From contig JBLNDO010000059.1 in the NCBI GenBank assembly GCA_050261675.1, forward strand, positions 9,235 to 73,234: a stretch of DNA of 64,000 nt, given 5' to 3'. Under the pieces are notes generated by a model. The model did no database searches, was not told the origin of the DNA, and worked only from the letters and a program-made list of their open reading frames with translations. Of this stretch, positions 7,777-15,137 are shown piece by piece. The translations under genes and the position numbers were made by a program. Position 1 is the first letter of the stretch. Each line of letters begins with the position of its first letter. This stretch comes from DASUBN01 sp050261675. Its GTDB lineage: Bacteria; Pseudomonadota; Gammaproteobacteria; Natronospirales; REEB76.

Positions 7777-8851
7777 GGCTTTCTTCCAGGGGCAGCAGTA
7801 CGGAGAACACGGTGCGTCCCGGCGCGCTCACCGCTTCGATGAGCCCGCCGTGGCGGTTGACCAATTCCTGGGCGATGGAGAGCCCGAGCCCCGTGCCGCG
7901 GGGCTTGCCGGAGACGAGCGGCGCGAAGATGCGCGGCAGGAGTTGCGGGGAAATGCCCGGTCCGTCGTCCTCCACCTCCACGCAGGCGACAAGCCGGTGG
8001 CGCTGGGTGCCGATGGTGAACTGGCGCAGCACGCGCGTGCGGAACAAGAGCCGGCCCCGGTCCATGAGCGCCTCGCGAGCGTTGCGGGCGATGTTGAGCA
8101 GCGCCTGGATGATCTCGTCCCGGTCGAGCTTCAGGTCCGGCAGACTCGGGTCGTAGTCGCGCCCCACCTTGAGCGCCGACGGCGCCTCGCTCTCCGTGAG
8201 CCGGGCCACGTGCTCCACCAGCTCGTGGATGTTCCGCGCCTGGCGCTGGGGTGGCCGCGGCGGCCCCAGCATCGCTTCCACCAGCGACGTGAGGCGATCC
8301 GTCTCTCGGAGGATCACCCGGGTGTATTCCTTGAGGGTTTCGTCCGGGAGCTTGCGCTCCAGGAGTTGGGCCGCGCCGCGGAGCCCGCCGAGAGGATTGC
8401 GGATTTCGTGGGCGAGGTTACGGGCCAGCACGCGGTTGGCCGCATGCTGGGCGATGAGCGCGTCCTCGCGGCTGATGCGCAGGTGCCTGTCGAGGGGTGT
8501 GAGCTCCACTAGGAGCGGCGTCTCCCCCTCTTGCTCCGCCACCGGCGTGGCGGTGCAGTCCACGGTCACGGGTTCCTGCCCCTCGCCTTGCCCCAGGGGA
8601 AGCTTCAATTCCCGTTGGGTGAAGGTCTCGCCGCTCTTGGCGGACCGGGTGAGGGCCGCGACGAATTCGCGGGCCTGGGGCAGGCAGTCCACGATGGCAC
8701 GGCCGAGCACTTGGCGGGCATCGAATTTCAGCAGGGTCTCGGCGGCGGGATTCAGGTACTCCAGGCACAGGCGCCCATCCAGCCAAAGGATGGCCGTGGT
8801 CTGATTCTCAAGAATGGCCTTGAGGCTTAGGCTGGAAGGCCCGGTTTCCAT
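7757..8851 (-). CDS. glnL: Nitrogen regulation sensor kinase/phosphatase NtrB (NR(II))
   Basis: A 364-residue soluble histidine kinase. An N-terminal PAS domain (about residues 10-120, AILWLDGRLCLEYLNPAAETLL) is followed by the H-box ARNLAHEIRNPLGGLRGAAQLL with the phosphorylated His, then N-box LLNIARNAREAL, G1 DDGPGIS and G2 GTGLGLSIAQELV of the HATPase domain. There are no membrane helices, as expected for NtrB, which is controlled by PII protein rather than by an external signal. It autophosphorylates and transfers phosphate to NtrC under nitrogen limitation. First of the ntrBC pair; DUF4124 gene lies 53 nt upstream. Confidence 0.95.
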   Translation of the reverse strand: METGPSSLSLKAILENQTTAILWLDGRLCLEYLNPAAETLLKFDARQVLGRAIVDCLPQAREFVAALTRSAKSGETFTQRELKLPLGQGEGQEPVTVDCTATPVAEQEGETPLLVELTPLDRHLRISREDALIAQHAANRVLARNLAHEIRNPLGGLRGAAQLLERKLPDETLKEYTRVILRETDRLTSLVEAMLGPPRPPQRQARNIHELVEHVARLTESEAPSALKVGRDYDPSLPDLKLDRDEIIQALLNIARNAREALMDRGRLLFRTRVLRQFTIGTQRHRLVACVEVEDDGPGISPQLLPRIFAPLVSGKPRGTGLGLSIAQELVNRHGGLIEAVSAPGRTVFSVLLPLEESHEQERR

Positions 8852-8904
8852 GCATCCTCGGGGTTTGCACCATTATAGTGCAAACGCACCGAACTAGTGC
8901 GTGG

Positions 8905-9414
8905 TCAATGGCCTTTGGCGGGTTGCTGGATGTAGAAGGTCACGGGGGTAGCGACGATCACCTTGGTGCCGTTGCTGGTGACGCTGGCGGCAGCGCTGTG
9001 CTCGCCCCGGTACAGGTCGTCAAAGGTGGCGGACATGCCCGTGCCGGTTTTGCTCTGGCCGTCCACGCTGATGGTGAGGGTGTCCCCACCCTGCAGGCCC
9101 GGCTGCAGATCCACGCTCACGGTCACACTGTGCTGGTTCCAGAACGTCTGCTGATCCGTGGGTGCCGTGATCACGAGGCGGGTATAGCTCGGAGCCGGGC
9201 CGCCGCTGTTATTGCTCAGATTTGGAGTGGGCAGATTTCCCGCGGCAGGCGCGGTGAAGGTCTGGGCACGGGGCGCCTTGACCTTCACCGCTCCCGGCAC
9301 CGGCTGGTCGGAATAATGCACCACGCCTTGGGAATCCACCCACTTGTACACAGCGTCGCCGAGCGCGGCGCCGGCGGTGAGTAAAACCAACAGGAAGAAG
9401 GAAATGCGCTTCAT
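8905..9414 (-). CDS. Exported DUF4124-domain protein
   Basis: A 169-residue protein with a Sec signal peptide (MKRISFFLLVLLTAGAALG, cleavage near residue 19). The DUF4124 motif DAVYKWVDSQGVVHYSDQPVPGA follows directly. The C-terminal half (YTRLVITAPTDQQTFWNQHSVTVSVDLQPG onward) looks like a beta-sandwich that ends YRGEHSAAASVTSNG. This type of protein is often found just upstream of ntrBC in related bacteria; its role is unknown. Its promoter must lie in the 9415-9512 region, which also carries the divergent sRNA promoter and several dyads. Confidence 0.85.
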   Translation of the reverse strand: MKRISFFLLVLLTAGAALGDAVYKWVDSQGVVHYSDQPVPGAVKVKAPRAQTFTAPAAGNLPTPNLSNNSGGPAPSYTRLVITAPTDQQTFWNQHSVTVSVDLQPGLQGGDTLTISVDGQSKTGTGMSATFDDLYRGEHSAAASVTSNGTKVIVATPVTFYIQQPAKGH

Positions 9415-9455
9415 GCCCGGAGCCTAGTCCAATAGGCCCCTTGCCTCAAGGGCAA

Positions 9456-9494
9456 ATGACCTTGGGTCATCTAACACTTGAAAATACCCAAGTG
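9456..9494. promoter_or_regulatory. Two adjacent perfect dyads between divergent DUF4124 and sRNA promoters
   Basis: ATGACC-TTG-GGTCAT (9456-9470) is immediately followed by CACTTG-N8-CAAGTG (9475-9494). The second dyad straddles the -35 box of the rightward sRNA promoter. Both are perfect 6-bp inverted repeats suited to dimeric regulators; no regulator is identified. Confidence 0.45.
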
Positions 9495-9506
9495 AGGGCC
9501 TATAGT
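9478..9506 (+). promoter_or_regulatory. Sigma-70 promoter of the sRNA gene
   Basis: TTGAAA (9478-9483), 17-nt spacer, TATAGT (9501-9506). This is close to consensus and faces right into a region with no protein gene, giving a start near 9512-9514. No GG-N10-GC sigma-54 element was seen at this spot. Confidence 0.7.
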
Positions 9507-9511
9507 ATTAA

Positions 9512-9732
9512 TGGACTGGACGGTCCAGTCTAAATCTGTTAAATCGATGACAAGCTTTCACGAATCGCGGGCTCCCCGCCCGTGATCGCAGTTCCACTTC
9601 TCCCTGTGGAACTGCCCGGGAGCTACCCCACTCCCGGTCTCTTGCTGGCGTGACCGTTTTACCCCATCCCCACGGCACGCCAGCTTTTCTATTCGAAAAC
9701 AAAACCGGGCCTCGTGGCCCGGTTTCGTTTTT
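9512..9732 (+). ncRNA. Probable trans-acting sRNA with four C-rich hairpin loops (about 220 nt)
   Basis: The region between DUF4124 and glnA folds into an unbroken run of hairpins in a 333-nt gap without a credible protein. SL1: GACTGGA/TCCAGTC (9514-9530). SL2: 9-bp stem 9564-9572/9578-9586, loop TCCCC. SL3: perfect 10-bp stem 9588-9597/9606-9615, loop TTCTCCCT. SL4: 7-bp stem 9616-9622/9631-9637, loop CTACCCCA. SL5: 9-bp stem 9644-9652/9676-9684 plus an inner 4-bp stem, loop TTTACCCCATCCCC. SL6: terminator 9702-9732. All four internal loops expose UCCC/CCCC, complementary to Shine-Dalgarno sequences, as in known C-rich-loop sRNAs (for example sX13 of Xanthomonas). The position between ntrBC and glnA recalls NrsZ of Pseudomonas. 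Homology to either is not shown. Confidence 0.75.
9702..9732. terminator. Rho-independent terminator serving the sRNA (+) and glnA (-)
   Basis: Stem AAACCGGGCC (9702-9711), loop TCGT, stem GGCCCGGTTT (9716-9725), then CGTTTTT on the plus strand. On the minus strand the same stem is followed by TGTTTTC, so it also ends the glnA transcript, whose stop codon is 16 nt away. Confidence 0.85.
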
Positions 9733-9747
9733 GCGGCCTCTGGATCT

Positions 9748-11166
9748 TTAGAGGCTGTAGTACATGTCGAACTCGACGGGATGCGTCGTCATGCGCAGCC
9801 GCGTCACGTCCTGCATCTTGAGGGCGATGTAGGCGTCCAGCACGTCATCCGTGAACACCCCGCCTTTCTTCAGGAATTCCCGGTCCTTGTTCAGGTGCTC
9901 GATGGCCATGTCGAGGGAGTAGCACACCTGCGGGATGTTCTTCTCCTCCTCCGGCGGCAGGTCGTAGAGGTCCTTGTCCATGGCCTCACCCGGGTGGATC
10001 TTGTTCTGGATACCGTCCAGGCCCGCCATCATCATGGCCGCGAAAGCGAAGTAGGGGTTGGCACTGGAATCCGGGAAGCGCACCTCGATGCGACGCGCTT
10101 TGGGGTTCGAGACGTAGGGGATGCGGATGGAGGCGGAGCGGTTGCGGGCCGAGTAGGCCAGCATCACCGGCGCCTCGAAGCCCGGCACCAGGCGCTTGTA
10201 GCTGTTGGTGCCGGCATTGGTCAGCCCGTTCAGGGCCTTGGCGTGTTTGATGATGCCGCCGATATAGTAGAGCGCGGTCTCGGAGAGGCCGCCGTAGAGG
10301 TTGCCGCTGAACAGGTTCTTGCCGTCCTTCGCCAGGGACTGGTGCACGTGCATGCCGTTGCCGTTGTCGCCCACCAGGGGCTTGGGCATGAAGGTGGCGG
10401 TTTTGCCGTAGGCATGGGCCACGTTCATGACCACATATTTCAGGATCTGCACCGCGTCCGCCTTCTCCACCAGGTGCCCGAAGGCCACGCCGATCTCGCA
10501 CTGTCCGGCGGTCGCCACCTCGTGGTGGTGCACCTCGGTCTTCAGGCCCATCTCCTCCAGGGTGGAGCACATGGCGGAGCGGATGTCCTGCAGGGCATCC
10601 ACCGGCGGCACGGGGAAGTAGCCGCCCTTCACGCCGGGACGGTGGCCGAAGTTGCCGTCCTCGTAGGCGCGCTCGGAGTTCCAGCCCGCTTCCTTGGAGT
10701 CGATCTTGTAGAAGGAGCCGCTGATGTCGGAACCCCAGCGGATGTCGTCGAAGATAAAGAACTCGTTTTCCGGACCGAAGTAGGCGGTGTCCGCGATACC
10801 GGTGGACTTGAGGTAGGCCTCGGCGCGCTTCGCGAGCGAGCGGGGGTCGCGCTCGTAGCCCTGCATGGTGGCGGGCTCGATGACGTCACAGCGCAGGTTG
10901 AGGGTCTTGTCCTCGAAGAAGGGATCCATGACCGCGGTGGCGGCGTCGGGCATGAGGATCATGTCCGACTCGTTGATGCCCTTCCAGCCGGCGATGGAGG
11001 AGCCGTCGAACATCTTGCCGTCCTCGAAGAGCTTGTCGTCCACGGTGTGGGCCGGCACGGTCACGTGCTGCTCCTTGCCGCGGGTGTCGGTGAAGCGGAA
11101 GTCCACGTAGCGCACGCCTTCCTTGGCGATGAGGTCGAGGACGTCTTTGCCGGTCTTGGTAGCCAT
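9748..11166 (-). CDS. glnA: Glutamine synthetase, type I
   Basis: A 472-residue GSI enzyme making glutamine from glutamate, ammonia and ATP as a dodecamer. Recognisable are KMFDGSSIAGWKG (N-terminal latch region), the metal-binding GPENEFFIFD, the ATP-site segment KPLVGDNGNGMHVHQS and NRSASIRIPY. NKIHPGEAMDKDLYDLPPEEEK carries the tyrosine that is adenylylated in class I-beta enzymes. GGAGA precedes the ATG at 11166. Expression is predicted to be NtrC- and sigma-54-dependent (promoter and enhancer annotated upstream). It is divergent from glyQ. Confidence 0.98.
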   Translation of the reverse strand: MATKTGKDVLDLIAKEGVRYVDFRFTDTRGKEQHVTVPAHTVDDKLFEDGKMFDGSSIAGWKGINESDMILMPDAATAVMDPFFEDKTLNLRCDVIEPATMQGYERDPRSLAKRAEAYLKSTGIADTAYFGPENEFFIFDDIRWGSDISGSFYKIDSKEAGWNSERAYEDGNFGHRPGVKGGYFPVPPVDALQDIRSAMCSTLEEMGLKTEVHHHEVATAGQCEIGVAFGHLVEKADAVQILKYVVMNVAHAYGKTATFMPKPLVGDNGNGMHVHQSLAKDGKNLFSGNLYGGLSETALYYIGGIIKHAKALNGLTNAGTNSYKRLVPGFEAPVMLAYSARNRSASIRIPYVSNPKARRIEVRFPDSSANPYFAFAAMMMAGLDGIQNKIHPGEAMDKDLYDLPPEEEKNIPQVCYSLDMAIEHLNKDREFLKKGGVFTDDVLDAYIALKMQDVTRLRMTTHPVEFDMYYSL

Positions 11167-11205
11167 GGTCGGTCTCCGGAGAAGGTGGGGCGATGCTTTG
11201 ATAAA

Positions 11206-11219
11206 GCACGCCGCATGCC
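11206..11219 (-). promoter_or_regulatory. Sigma-54 (RpoN) promoter of glnA
   Basis: On the minus strand the sequence TTGGCATGCGGCGTGCTTT contains the invariant GG (11219-11218), exactly 10 nt, then GC (11207-11206), the -24/-12 arrangement of RpoN promoters. The transcript would start near 11194, leaving a leader of about 28 nt with an RBS. Confidence 0.75.
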
Positions 11220-11284
11220 AACTTTGTGGTGAGCGGTTTTCCCCGGGCGGGAACGAAACCGTCAAAGACTTGGGGGAAATCGCC

Positions 11285-11301
11285 TGCACCATCTTGGTGC
11301 A
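11285..11301. promoter_or_regulatory. NtrC enhancer site for glnA
   Basis: TGCACCATCTTGGTGCA is a perfect 7-3-7 dyad equal to the NtrC consensus (TGCACC-N5-GGTGCA). It lies about 90-110 bp upstream of the predicted sigma-54 start, the usual distance for NtrC at glnA. Only one strong site was seen. It also lies about 50 bp before the glyQ -10 (TATACT, 11345-11350). Confidence 0.85.
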
Positions 11302-11396
11302 TGCCGTTTTTGACCTGCAGGGCGCGGGTTTTCGGTGAAGCCGCTATACTGGCCGCCTTGAGCGGGCCAAGGCTCCCGATTCCAAGAACTCCCAAC

Positions 11397-12305
11397 ATGC
11401 CTTCAAAAAAACCCGCTACTTTTCAAGAACTTATCCTATCCCTGCAGGCGTACTGGTCGGGCCAAGGCTGCGTCATCCTGCAGCCCTATGACATGGAGAT
11501 GGGTGCCGGCACCTTCCACCCGGCCACCTTCCTCCGAGCCATCGGCCCCGAGCCTTGGTCGGCCGCCTATGTACAGCCCTCGCGCCGGCCCACCGACGGA
11601 CGCTACGGCGAGAACCCCAACCGCTTGCAGCACTACTACCAGTTCCAGGTGGTCATCAAACCCTCGCCGGCGGAGATCCAGGACCTCTACCTCGGTTCAC
11701 TGAAGGCTCTCGGCGTCGACCCCCTGGTGCATGACATCCGTTTCGTGGAGGACAACTGGGAATCCCCAACCTTGGGCGCCTGGGGCCTGGGTTGGGAAGT
11801 GTGGCTGAACGGCATGGAAGTGAGCCAATTCACCTACTTCCAGCAAGTCGGGGGGCTGGAGTGCAAACCGGTGACGGGCGAGATCACCTATGGCCTGGAG
11901 CGCCTCGCCATGTACCTGCAGGGCGTCGAAAGCGTGTTCGACCTCACCTGGACTGACGGTCCGCTCGGCAAAGTCACCTACGGCGACGTCTACCACCAGA
12001 ACGAGGTGGAACAGTCCAAGTACAACTTCGAGGAAGCCAACACCCGGAACCTGTTCGCCTGGTTCGACCAGTGCGAGGCGGAGTGCAGCCGGCTCCTGGA
12101 AAAGGGCCTGCCGCTGCCCGCCTACGAGCAGGTGTTGAAGGCCTCCCACAGCTTCAACCTGCTGGACGCCCGCCGCGCCATCTCCGTCACCGAACGGCAG
12201 CGCTACATCCTGCGGGTCAGGACCCTCGCCCGGGGCGTGGCCCAAGCCTATTTCAACGCGCGGGAGGCCTTGGGATTCCCGATGCTGCAGGGCAAGAAGA
12301 AATGA
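11397..12305 (+). CDS. glyQ: Glycine--tRNA ligase alpha subunit
   Basis: A 302-residue catalytic alpha subunit of the bacterial alpha2-beta2 glycyl-tRNA synthetase, which activates glycine. The opening TFQELILSLQAYWSGQGCVILQPYDMEMGAGTFHP is diagnostic; class II core segments include YVQPSRRPTDGRYGENPNRLQHYYQFQV and the C-terminal ARRAISVTERQRYI helix. A -10 element TATACT stands at 11345-11350 with a weak -35. The stop overlaps the glyS start in ATGA (12302-12305), so both subunits are coupled one to one. Confidence 0.97.
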   Translation: MPSKKPATFQELILSLQAYWSGQGCVILQPYDMEMGAGTFHPATFLRAIGPEPWSAAYVQPSRRPTDGRYGENPNRLQHYYQFQVVIKPSPAEIQDLYLGSLKALGVDPLVHDIRFVEDNWESPTLGAWGLGWEVWLNGMEVSQFTYFQQVGGLECKPVTGEITYGLERLAMYLQGVESVFDLTWTDGPLGKVTYGDVYHQNEVEQSKYNFEEANTRNLFAWFDQCEAECSRLLEKGLPLPAYEQVLKASHSFNLLDARRAISVTERQRYILRVRTLARGVAQAYFNAREALGFPMLQGKKK

Positions 12306-14431
12306 GCGCCTCCAACAAAAAGAAGAAGCCCGCCAAGCCGAAGGAGACGCTGCCCTTCCTGGTGGAGATCGGCACCGAAGAGCTGCCGCCCAAGAGCCTG
12401 AAGAAGCTCGCCCACGCGTTCCTGGAAAATTTCGAGACCCTGGCGCTGTCGGAGAACCTGCTGCCAGCGGGCACCCACAACGAAGTGTACTTCTCGCCGC
12501 GGCGCCTCGCGGTGTACGCGCCGGCCCTGCGCCTGAAGCAGCCGGACCGCAGCGAGGAGCGCCTGGGTCCGGCGATCTCCGCCGCCTTCGACGCCCAAAG
12601 CAAGCCCACGAAGGCGGCGGAAGGCTTCGCCAATTCCTGCGGCGTGCCGGTGGAAAAGCTGGAGCGGCGCAAGACCGACAAGGGCGAGCGCCTGGCCTGC
12701 ACGATTTTCATCCCCGGCGATGCCGCCACGGACATCCTGCCGGACCTGGTGCGGGAGGCTCTCGCCAAGCTGCCCATCGGCAAGCGCATGCGCTGGGGCG
12801 CGGGCGAGGCGGAGTTCGTGCGGCCGGTGCACTGGGTGCTGATGCTCTTCGGCGACAAGCCGCTGAAGGGCGGCGTGCTGGGCGTCCCCGCCGGCAACAA
12901 GACCTACGGCCACCGTTTCCACCACCCGGCGGCCATCGTCATCAAGGACCCCGCCGAATACCGCAAAATCCTCGAGAAAACCGCCAAAGTGCTGGTGGAG
13001 GACCGGGAAGGGAGCCTGGCCCGGAGGATCGGCGCGCTCGTGACCCAGACCGCCAAGAAGGCCAAGGGTTGGCCGGCGCTGGAGCAACCGCTGCTCGAGG
13101 AAGTCGCGGCCCTGGTGGAGTGGCCGGTGCCGGTGCTCGGCAATTTCGACCGCAAATTCCTGGCGCTGCCGGAAGAGGTCATCGCGGCGGTGCTGCAGGG
13201 CCAGCAGCGCTACTTCCCCCTTTACGGCGCTGGCGACAAGCTGCTGCCTCATTTCGTGACCATCTCCAACATCCAGAGCCGCGACCCCAAGGAAGTGCAG
13301 CGCGGCAACGAGCGCGTCATCGTCCCGCGTCTCACGGACGCCATGTTCTTCTGGGACCTGGACAAGGGCGCGCGGCTCGACGCGCGCGTCGAGGACCTGG
13401 AGCTCATGGTGTTCCAGAAGGAATTGGGTTCCTACGGGAACAAGCAGAAACGCGTGGCGGCCCTCGCCGAGGACGTGGCACGGCGCATCGGCGCCGACCC
13501 GGGCCAGGCGCGCCGCGCGGCGGGGCTCGCCAAATGCGATCTGCTCTCCAACCTGGTGGGAGAATTCCCGGAACTCCAGGGCAGCATCGGCCGGCACATC
13601 GCGACGCACAACGGCGAGGACAACGAAGTGGCCTGGGCCATCGAGGAACAGTACCAGCCGCGCTTCGCCGGTGACCGCCTGCCGGAAACGAGGACGGGCC
13701 AGGCGCTCGCCATCGCCGACAAACTCGACACCCTCACCGGCATCTTCGCCATCGGCCAGAAACCGACCGGCGAGAAGGATCCCTTCGGCCTCCGGCGCGC
13801 GGGCCTGGGCCTCATGCGCATCCTGCTGGAGAAGGAGCTGGATCTCGACCTGGTGGAACTCATCCGCACCGCCCTCGCCGCCCAACCGGTGCAGGGCAAG
13901 GGCCCCGAACCGCTGGTGACCGAGGTCTACGAGTTCCTGCTGGAGCGCCTGCGGGCCTATTACCTGGAAGCCGGCATCCGCGCCGACGTGTTCGAAGCGG
14001 TCCGGGCCAAGCAACCCCACCGTCCCCTGGATTTCCAGCGCCGGGTCCAGGCGGTGAACGCCTTCCTGGACCTGCCGGAAGCCGCGGCGCTCGCCGCCGC
14101 CAACAAGCGCATCGCCAACATCCTGCGGCAGGCCGGCACCAAGGCCGGCGGCTCCGCCGACGGCGGGCTCCTAAAGGAACCGTCGGAACAGGCGCTGCAC
14201 GGGCGCATCGAGATGCTGCGCGCTGAAGTGGAACCGCTGGTGCGTCGCGGCGAATACGCCGAGGCCCTGAAGAAGCTGGCGGCCTTGCGCGGCCCCGTGG
14301 ATGCGTTCTTCGACAAGGTGCTGGTGATGGACCCGGATCCGGCCGTGAAGGCCAACCGTCTGGCACTGCTCGGTTCCCTGAGCGCCCTCTTCCTGCACAC
14401 AGCTGATCTTTCTCTTATACAAGTTGATTAG
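12302..14431 (+). CDS. glyS: Glycine--tRNA ligase beta subunit
   Basis: A 709-residue tRNA-binding beta subunit. Landmarks are LVEIGTEELPPKSL at the N-terminus, RWGAGEAEFVRPVHW, the segment EEVIAAVLQGQQRYFPLY, the HD-type domain region LLSNLVGEFPELQGSIGRHIA and a C-terminal anticodon-binding-like domain ending NRLALLGSLSALFLHTADLSLIQ. The N-terminus has an extra lysine-rich tail (MSASNKKKKPAKPKE) before the normal beginning, making it slightly longer than the 689-residue E. coli protein. Six bases after its stop a MITE-like repeat starts. Confidence 0.97.
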   Translation: MSASNKKKKPAKPKETLPFLVEIGTEELPPKSLKKLAHAFLENFETLALSENLLPAGTHNEVYFSPRRLAVYAPALRLKQPDRSEERLGPAISAAFDAQSKPTKAAEGFANSCGVPVEKLERRKTDKGERLACTIFIPGDAATDILPDLVREALAKLPIGKRMRWGAGEAEFVRPVHWVLMLFGDKPLKGGVLGVPAGNKTYGHRFHHPAAIVIKDPAEYRKILEKTAKVLVEDREGSLARRIGALVTQTAKKAKGWPALEQPLLEEVAALVEWPVPVLGNFDRKFLALPEEVIAAVLQGQQRYFPLYGAGDKLLPHFVTISNIQSRDPKEVQRGNERVIVPRLTDAMFFWDLDKGARLDARVEDLELMVFQKELGSYGNKQKRVAALAEDVARRIGADPGQARRAAGLAKCDLLSNLVGEFPELQGSIGRHIATHNGEDNEVAWAIEEQYQPRFAGDRLPETRTGQALAIADKLDTLTGIFAIGQKPTGEKDPFGLRRAGLGLMRILLEKELDLDLVELIRTALAAQPVQGKGPEPLVTEVYEFLLERLRAYYLEAGIRADVFEAVRAKQPHRPLDFQRRVQAVNAFLDLPEAAALAAANKRIANILRQAGTKAGGSADGGLLKEPSEQALHGRIEMLRAEVEPLVRRGEYAEALKKLAALRGPVDAFFDKVLVMDPDPAVKANRLALLGSLSALFLHTADLSLIQVD

Positions 14432-14436
14432 TTCTT

Positions 14437-14579
14437 GGGGCGCCATTAGAAATGATGGATTTTGTTTTATGGCAAGGCGCGGACGACCGAGGAACCGGAG
14501 CGTACTCTTCAGTACGTGAGGATTCCGAGGGCGGGCGCAACGCCGCCAGAAAACAAAAGACGCATTTTTAGAGGTGCCC
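14437..14579. repeat. MITE-like palindromic repeat between glyS and gmhB
   Basis: A 143-bp segment with imperfect terminal inverted repeats of about 30 bp (left GGGGCGCCATTAGAAATG, right ending TTTTTAGAGGTGCCC), perfect inner arms TTTTGTTTT (14460-14468) and AAAACAAAA (14550-14558), and a central palindrome CGTACT-CTTC-AGTACG (14501-14516). It has no coding capacity. A diverged relative with the same central motif lies at 56611-56754. The right end supplies the Shine-Dalgarno GAGG of gmhB. Confidence 0.65.
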
Positions 14580-14582
14580 GAA

Positions 14583-15128
14583 ATGCGGCTGGTGATCCTG
14601 GACCGCGACGGCGTCATCAACAAGGAATCCGACGACTTCATCAAGTCGCCCGAGGAGTGGATCCCGCTGCCCGGGAGCCTCGAGGCCATCGCGCGCCTGA
14701 GTCAGGCGGGCTACACGGTGGTGGTGGCCAGCAACCAGTCCGGTATCGGGCGCGGCTTGTTCACCGCCAAGACCCTGGAAGAAATCCACGAGAAGATGAA
14801 ATCCGCGGTCGCCAAAGCCGGCGGGAAGATCGACAGCATCTTCATCTGCCCCCACAAACCCGAAGACGGCTGCGACTGCCGCAAGCCCAAGCCCGGGCTG
14901 TTCCACCGCATCATGGCCTACTACGCCTACCCGCTGAAGAACGTGCCCGCCATCGGCGATGCGCTGCGGGACCTGGAGGCTGCACGGGCGGTGGGCGCGC
15001 GGCCCATCCTGGTGCGCACTGGGCGGGGCGAGGCGGCGCTCGCCGAGCTCGGCGCCAACGCCGCGTTCACGGAGGTCTATCCAAATTTGGGCTCCGTGGT
15101 CACGAAACTCTTGGGCGAACTGCATTAA
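14583..15128 (+). CDS. gmhB: D-glycero-beta-D-manno-heptose-1,7-bisphosphate 7-phosphatase
   Basis: A 181-residue HAD-family phosphatase of LPS inner-core heptose synthesis. It shows the nucleophile motif LVILDRDGVIN, motif II VVASNQSGIGRG, the zinc-binding loop CPHKPEDGCDCRKPKPG and the acidic motif IGDALRDLEAA; in the last, the usual second Asp of the HAD GD..D pattern is spaced as in GmhB. The ATG at 14583 is preferred because GAGG lies 8 nt upstream; a GTG at 14574 lacks an RBS. Followed 9 nt later by the acyltransferase gene. Confidence 0.92.
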   Translation: MRLVILDRDGVINKESDDFIKSPEEWIPLPGSLEAIARLSQAGYTVVVASNQSGIGRGLFTAKTLEEIHEKMKSAVAKAGGKIDSIFICPHKPEDGCDCRKPKPGLFHRIMAYYAYPLKNVPAIGDALRDLEAARAVGARPILVRTGRGEAALAELGANAAFTEVYPNLGSVVTKLLGELH

Positions 15129-15137
15129 CATTTCCCG

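Noticed and set aside
9508..9702. 64-codon open frame on the minus strand inside the sRNA region
   Set aside because: It runs against the good promoter, and the same bases are fully explained by perfect RNA stems; its product has no likeness to a protein family.
9512..9732. Reading the hairpin region on the minus strand as a CsrB/RsmZ-like RNA (GGA in loops)
   Set aside because: On the minus strand the loops would hold GGGGA and AGGGA, as CsrA sponges do, but no promoter was found on that strand and the glnA terminator would block entry. The plus strand has both promoter and terminator.
11226..11396. N-terminal extension of glyQ to an ATG at 11226
   Set aside because: It would run across the NtrC site and the glyQ -10, and GlyQ proteins start at the MPSKKPATFQELI-type position.
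12248..14020. 590-codon open frame opposite glyS
   Set aside because: Antisense shadow of a complete, well-conserved glyS; no motif and no start context.
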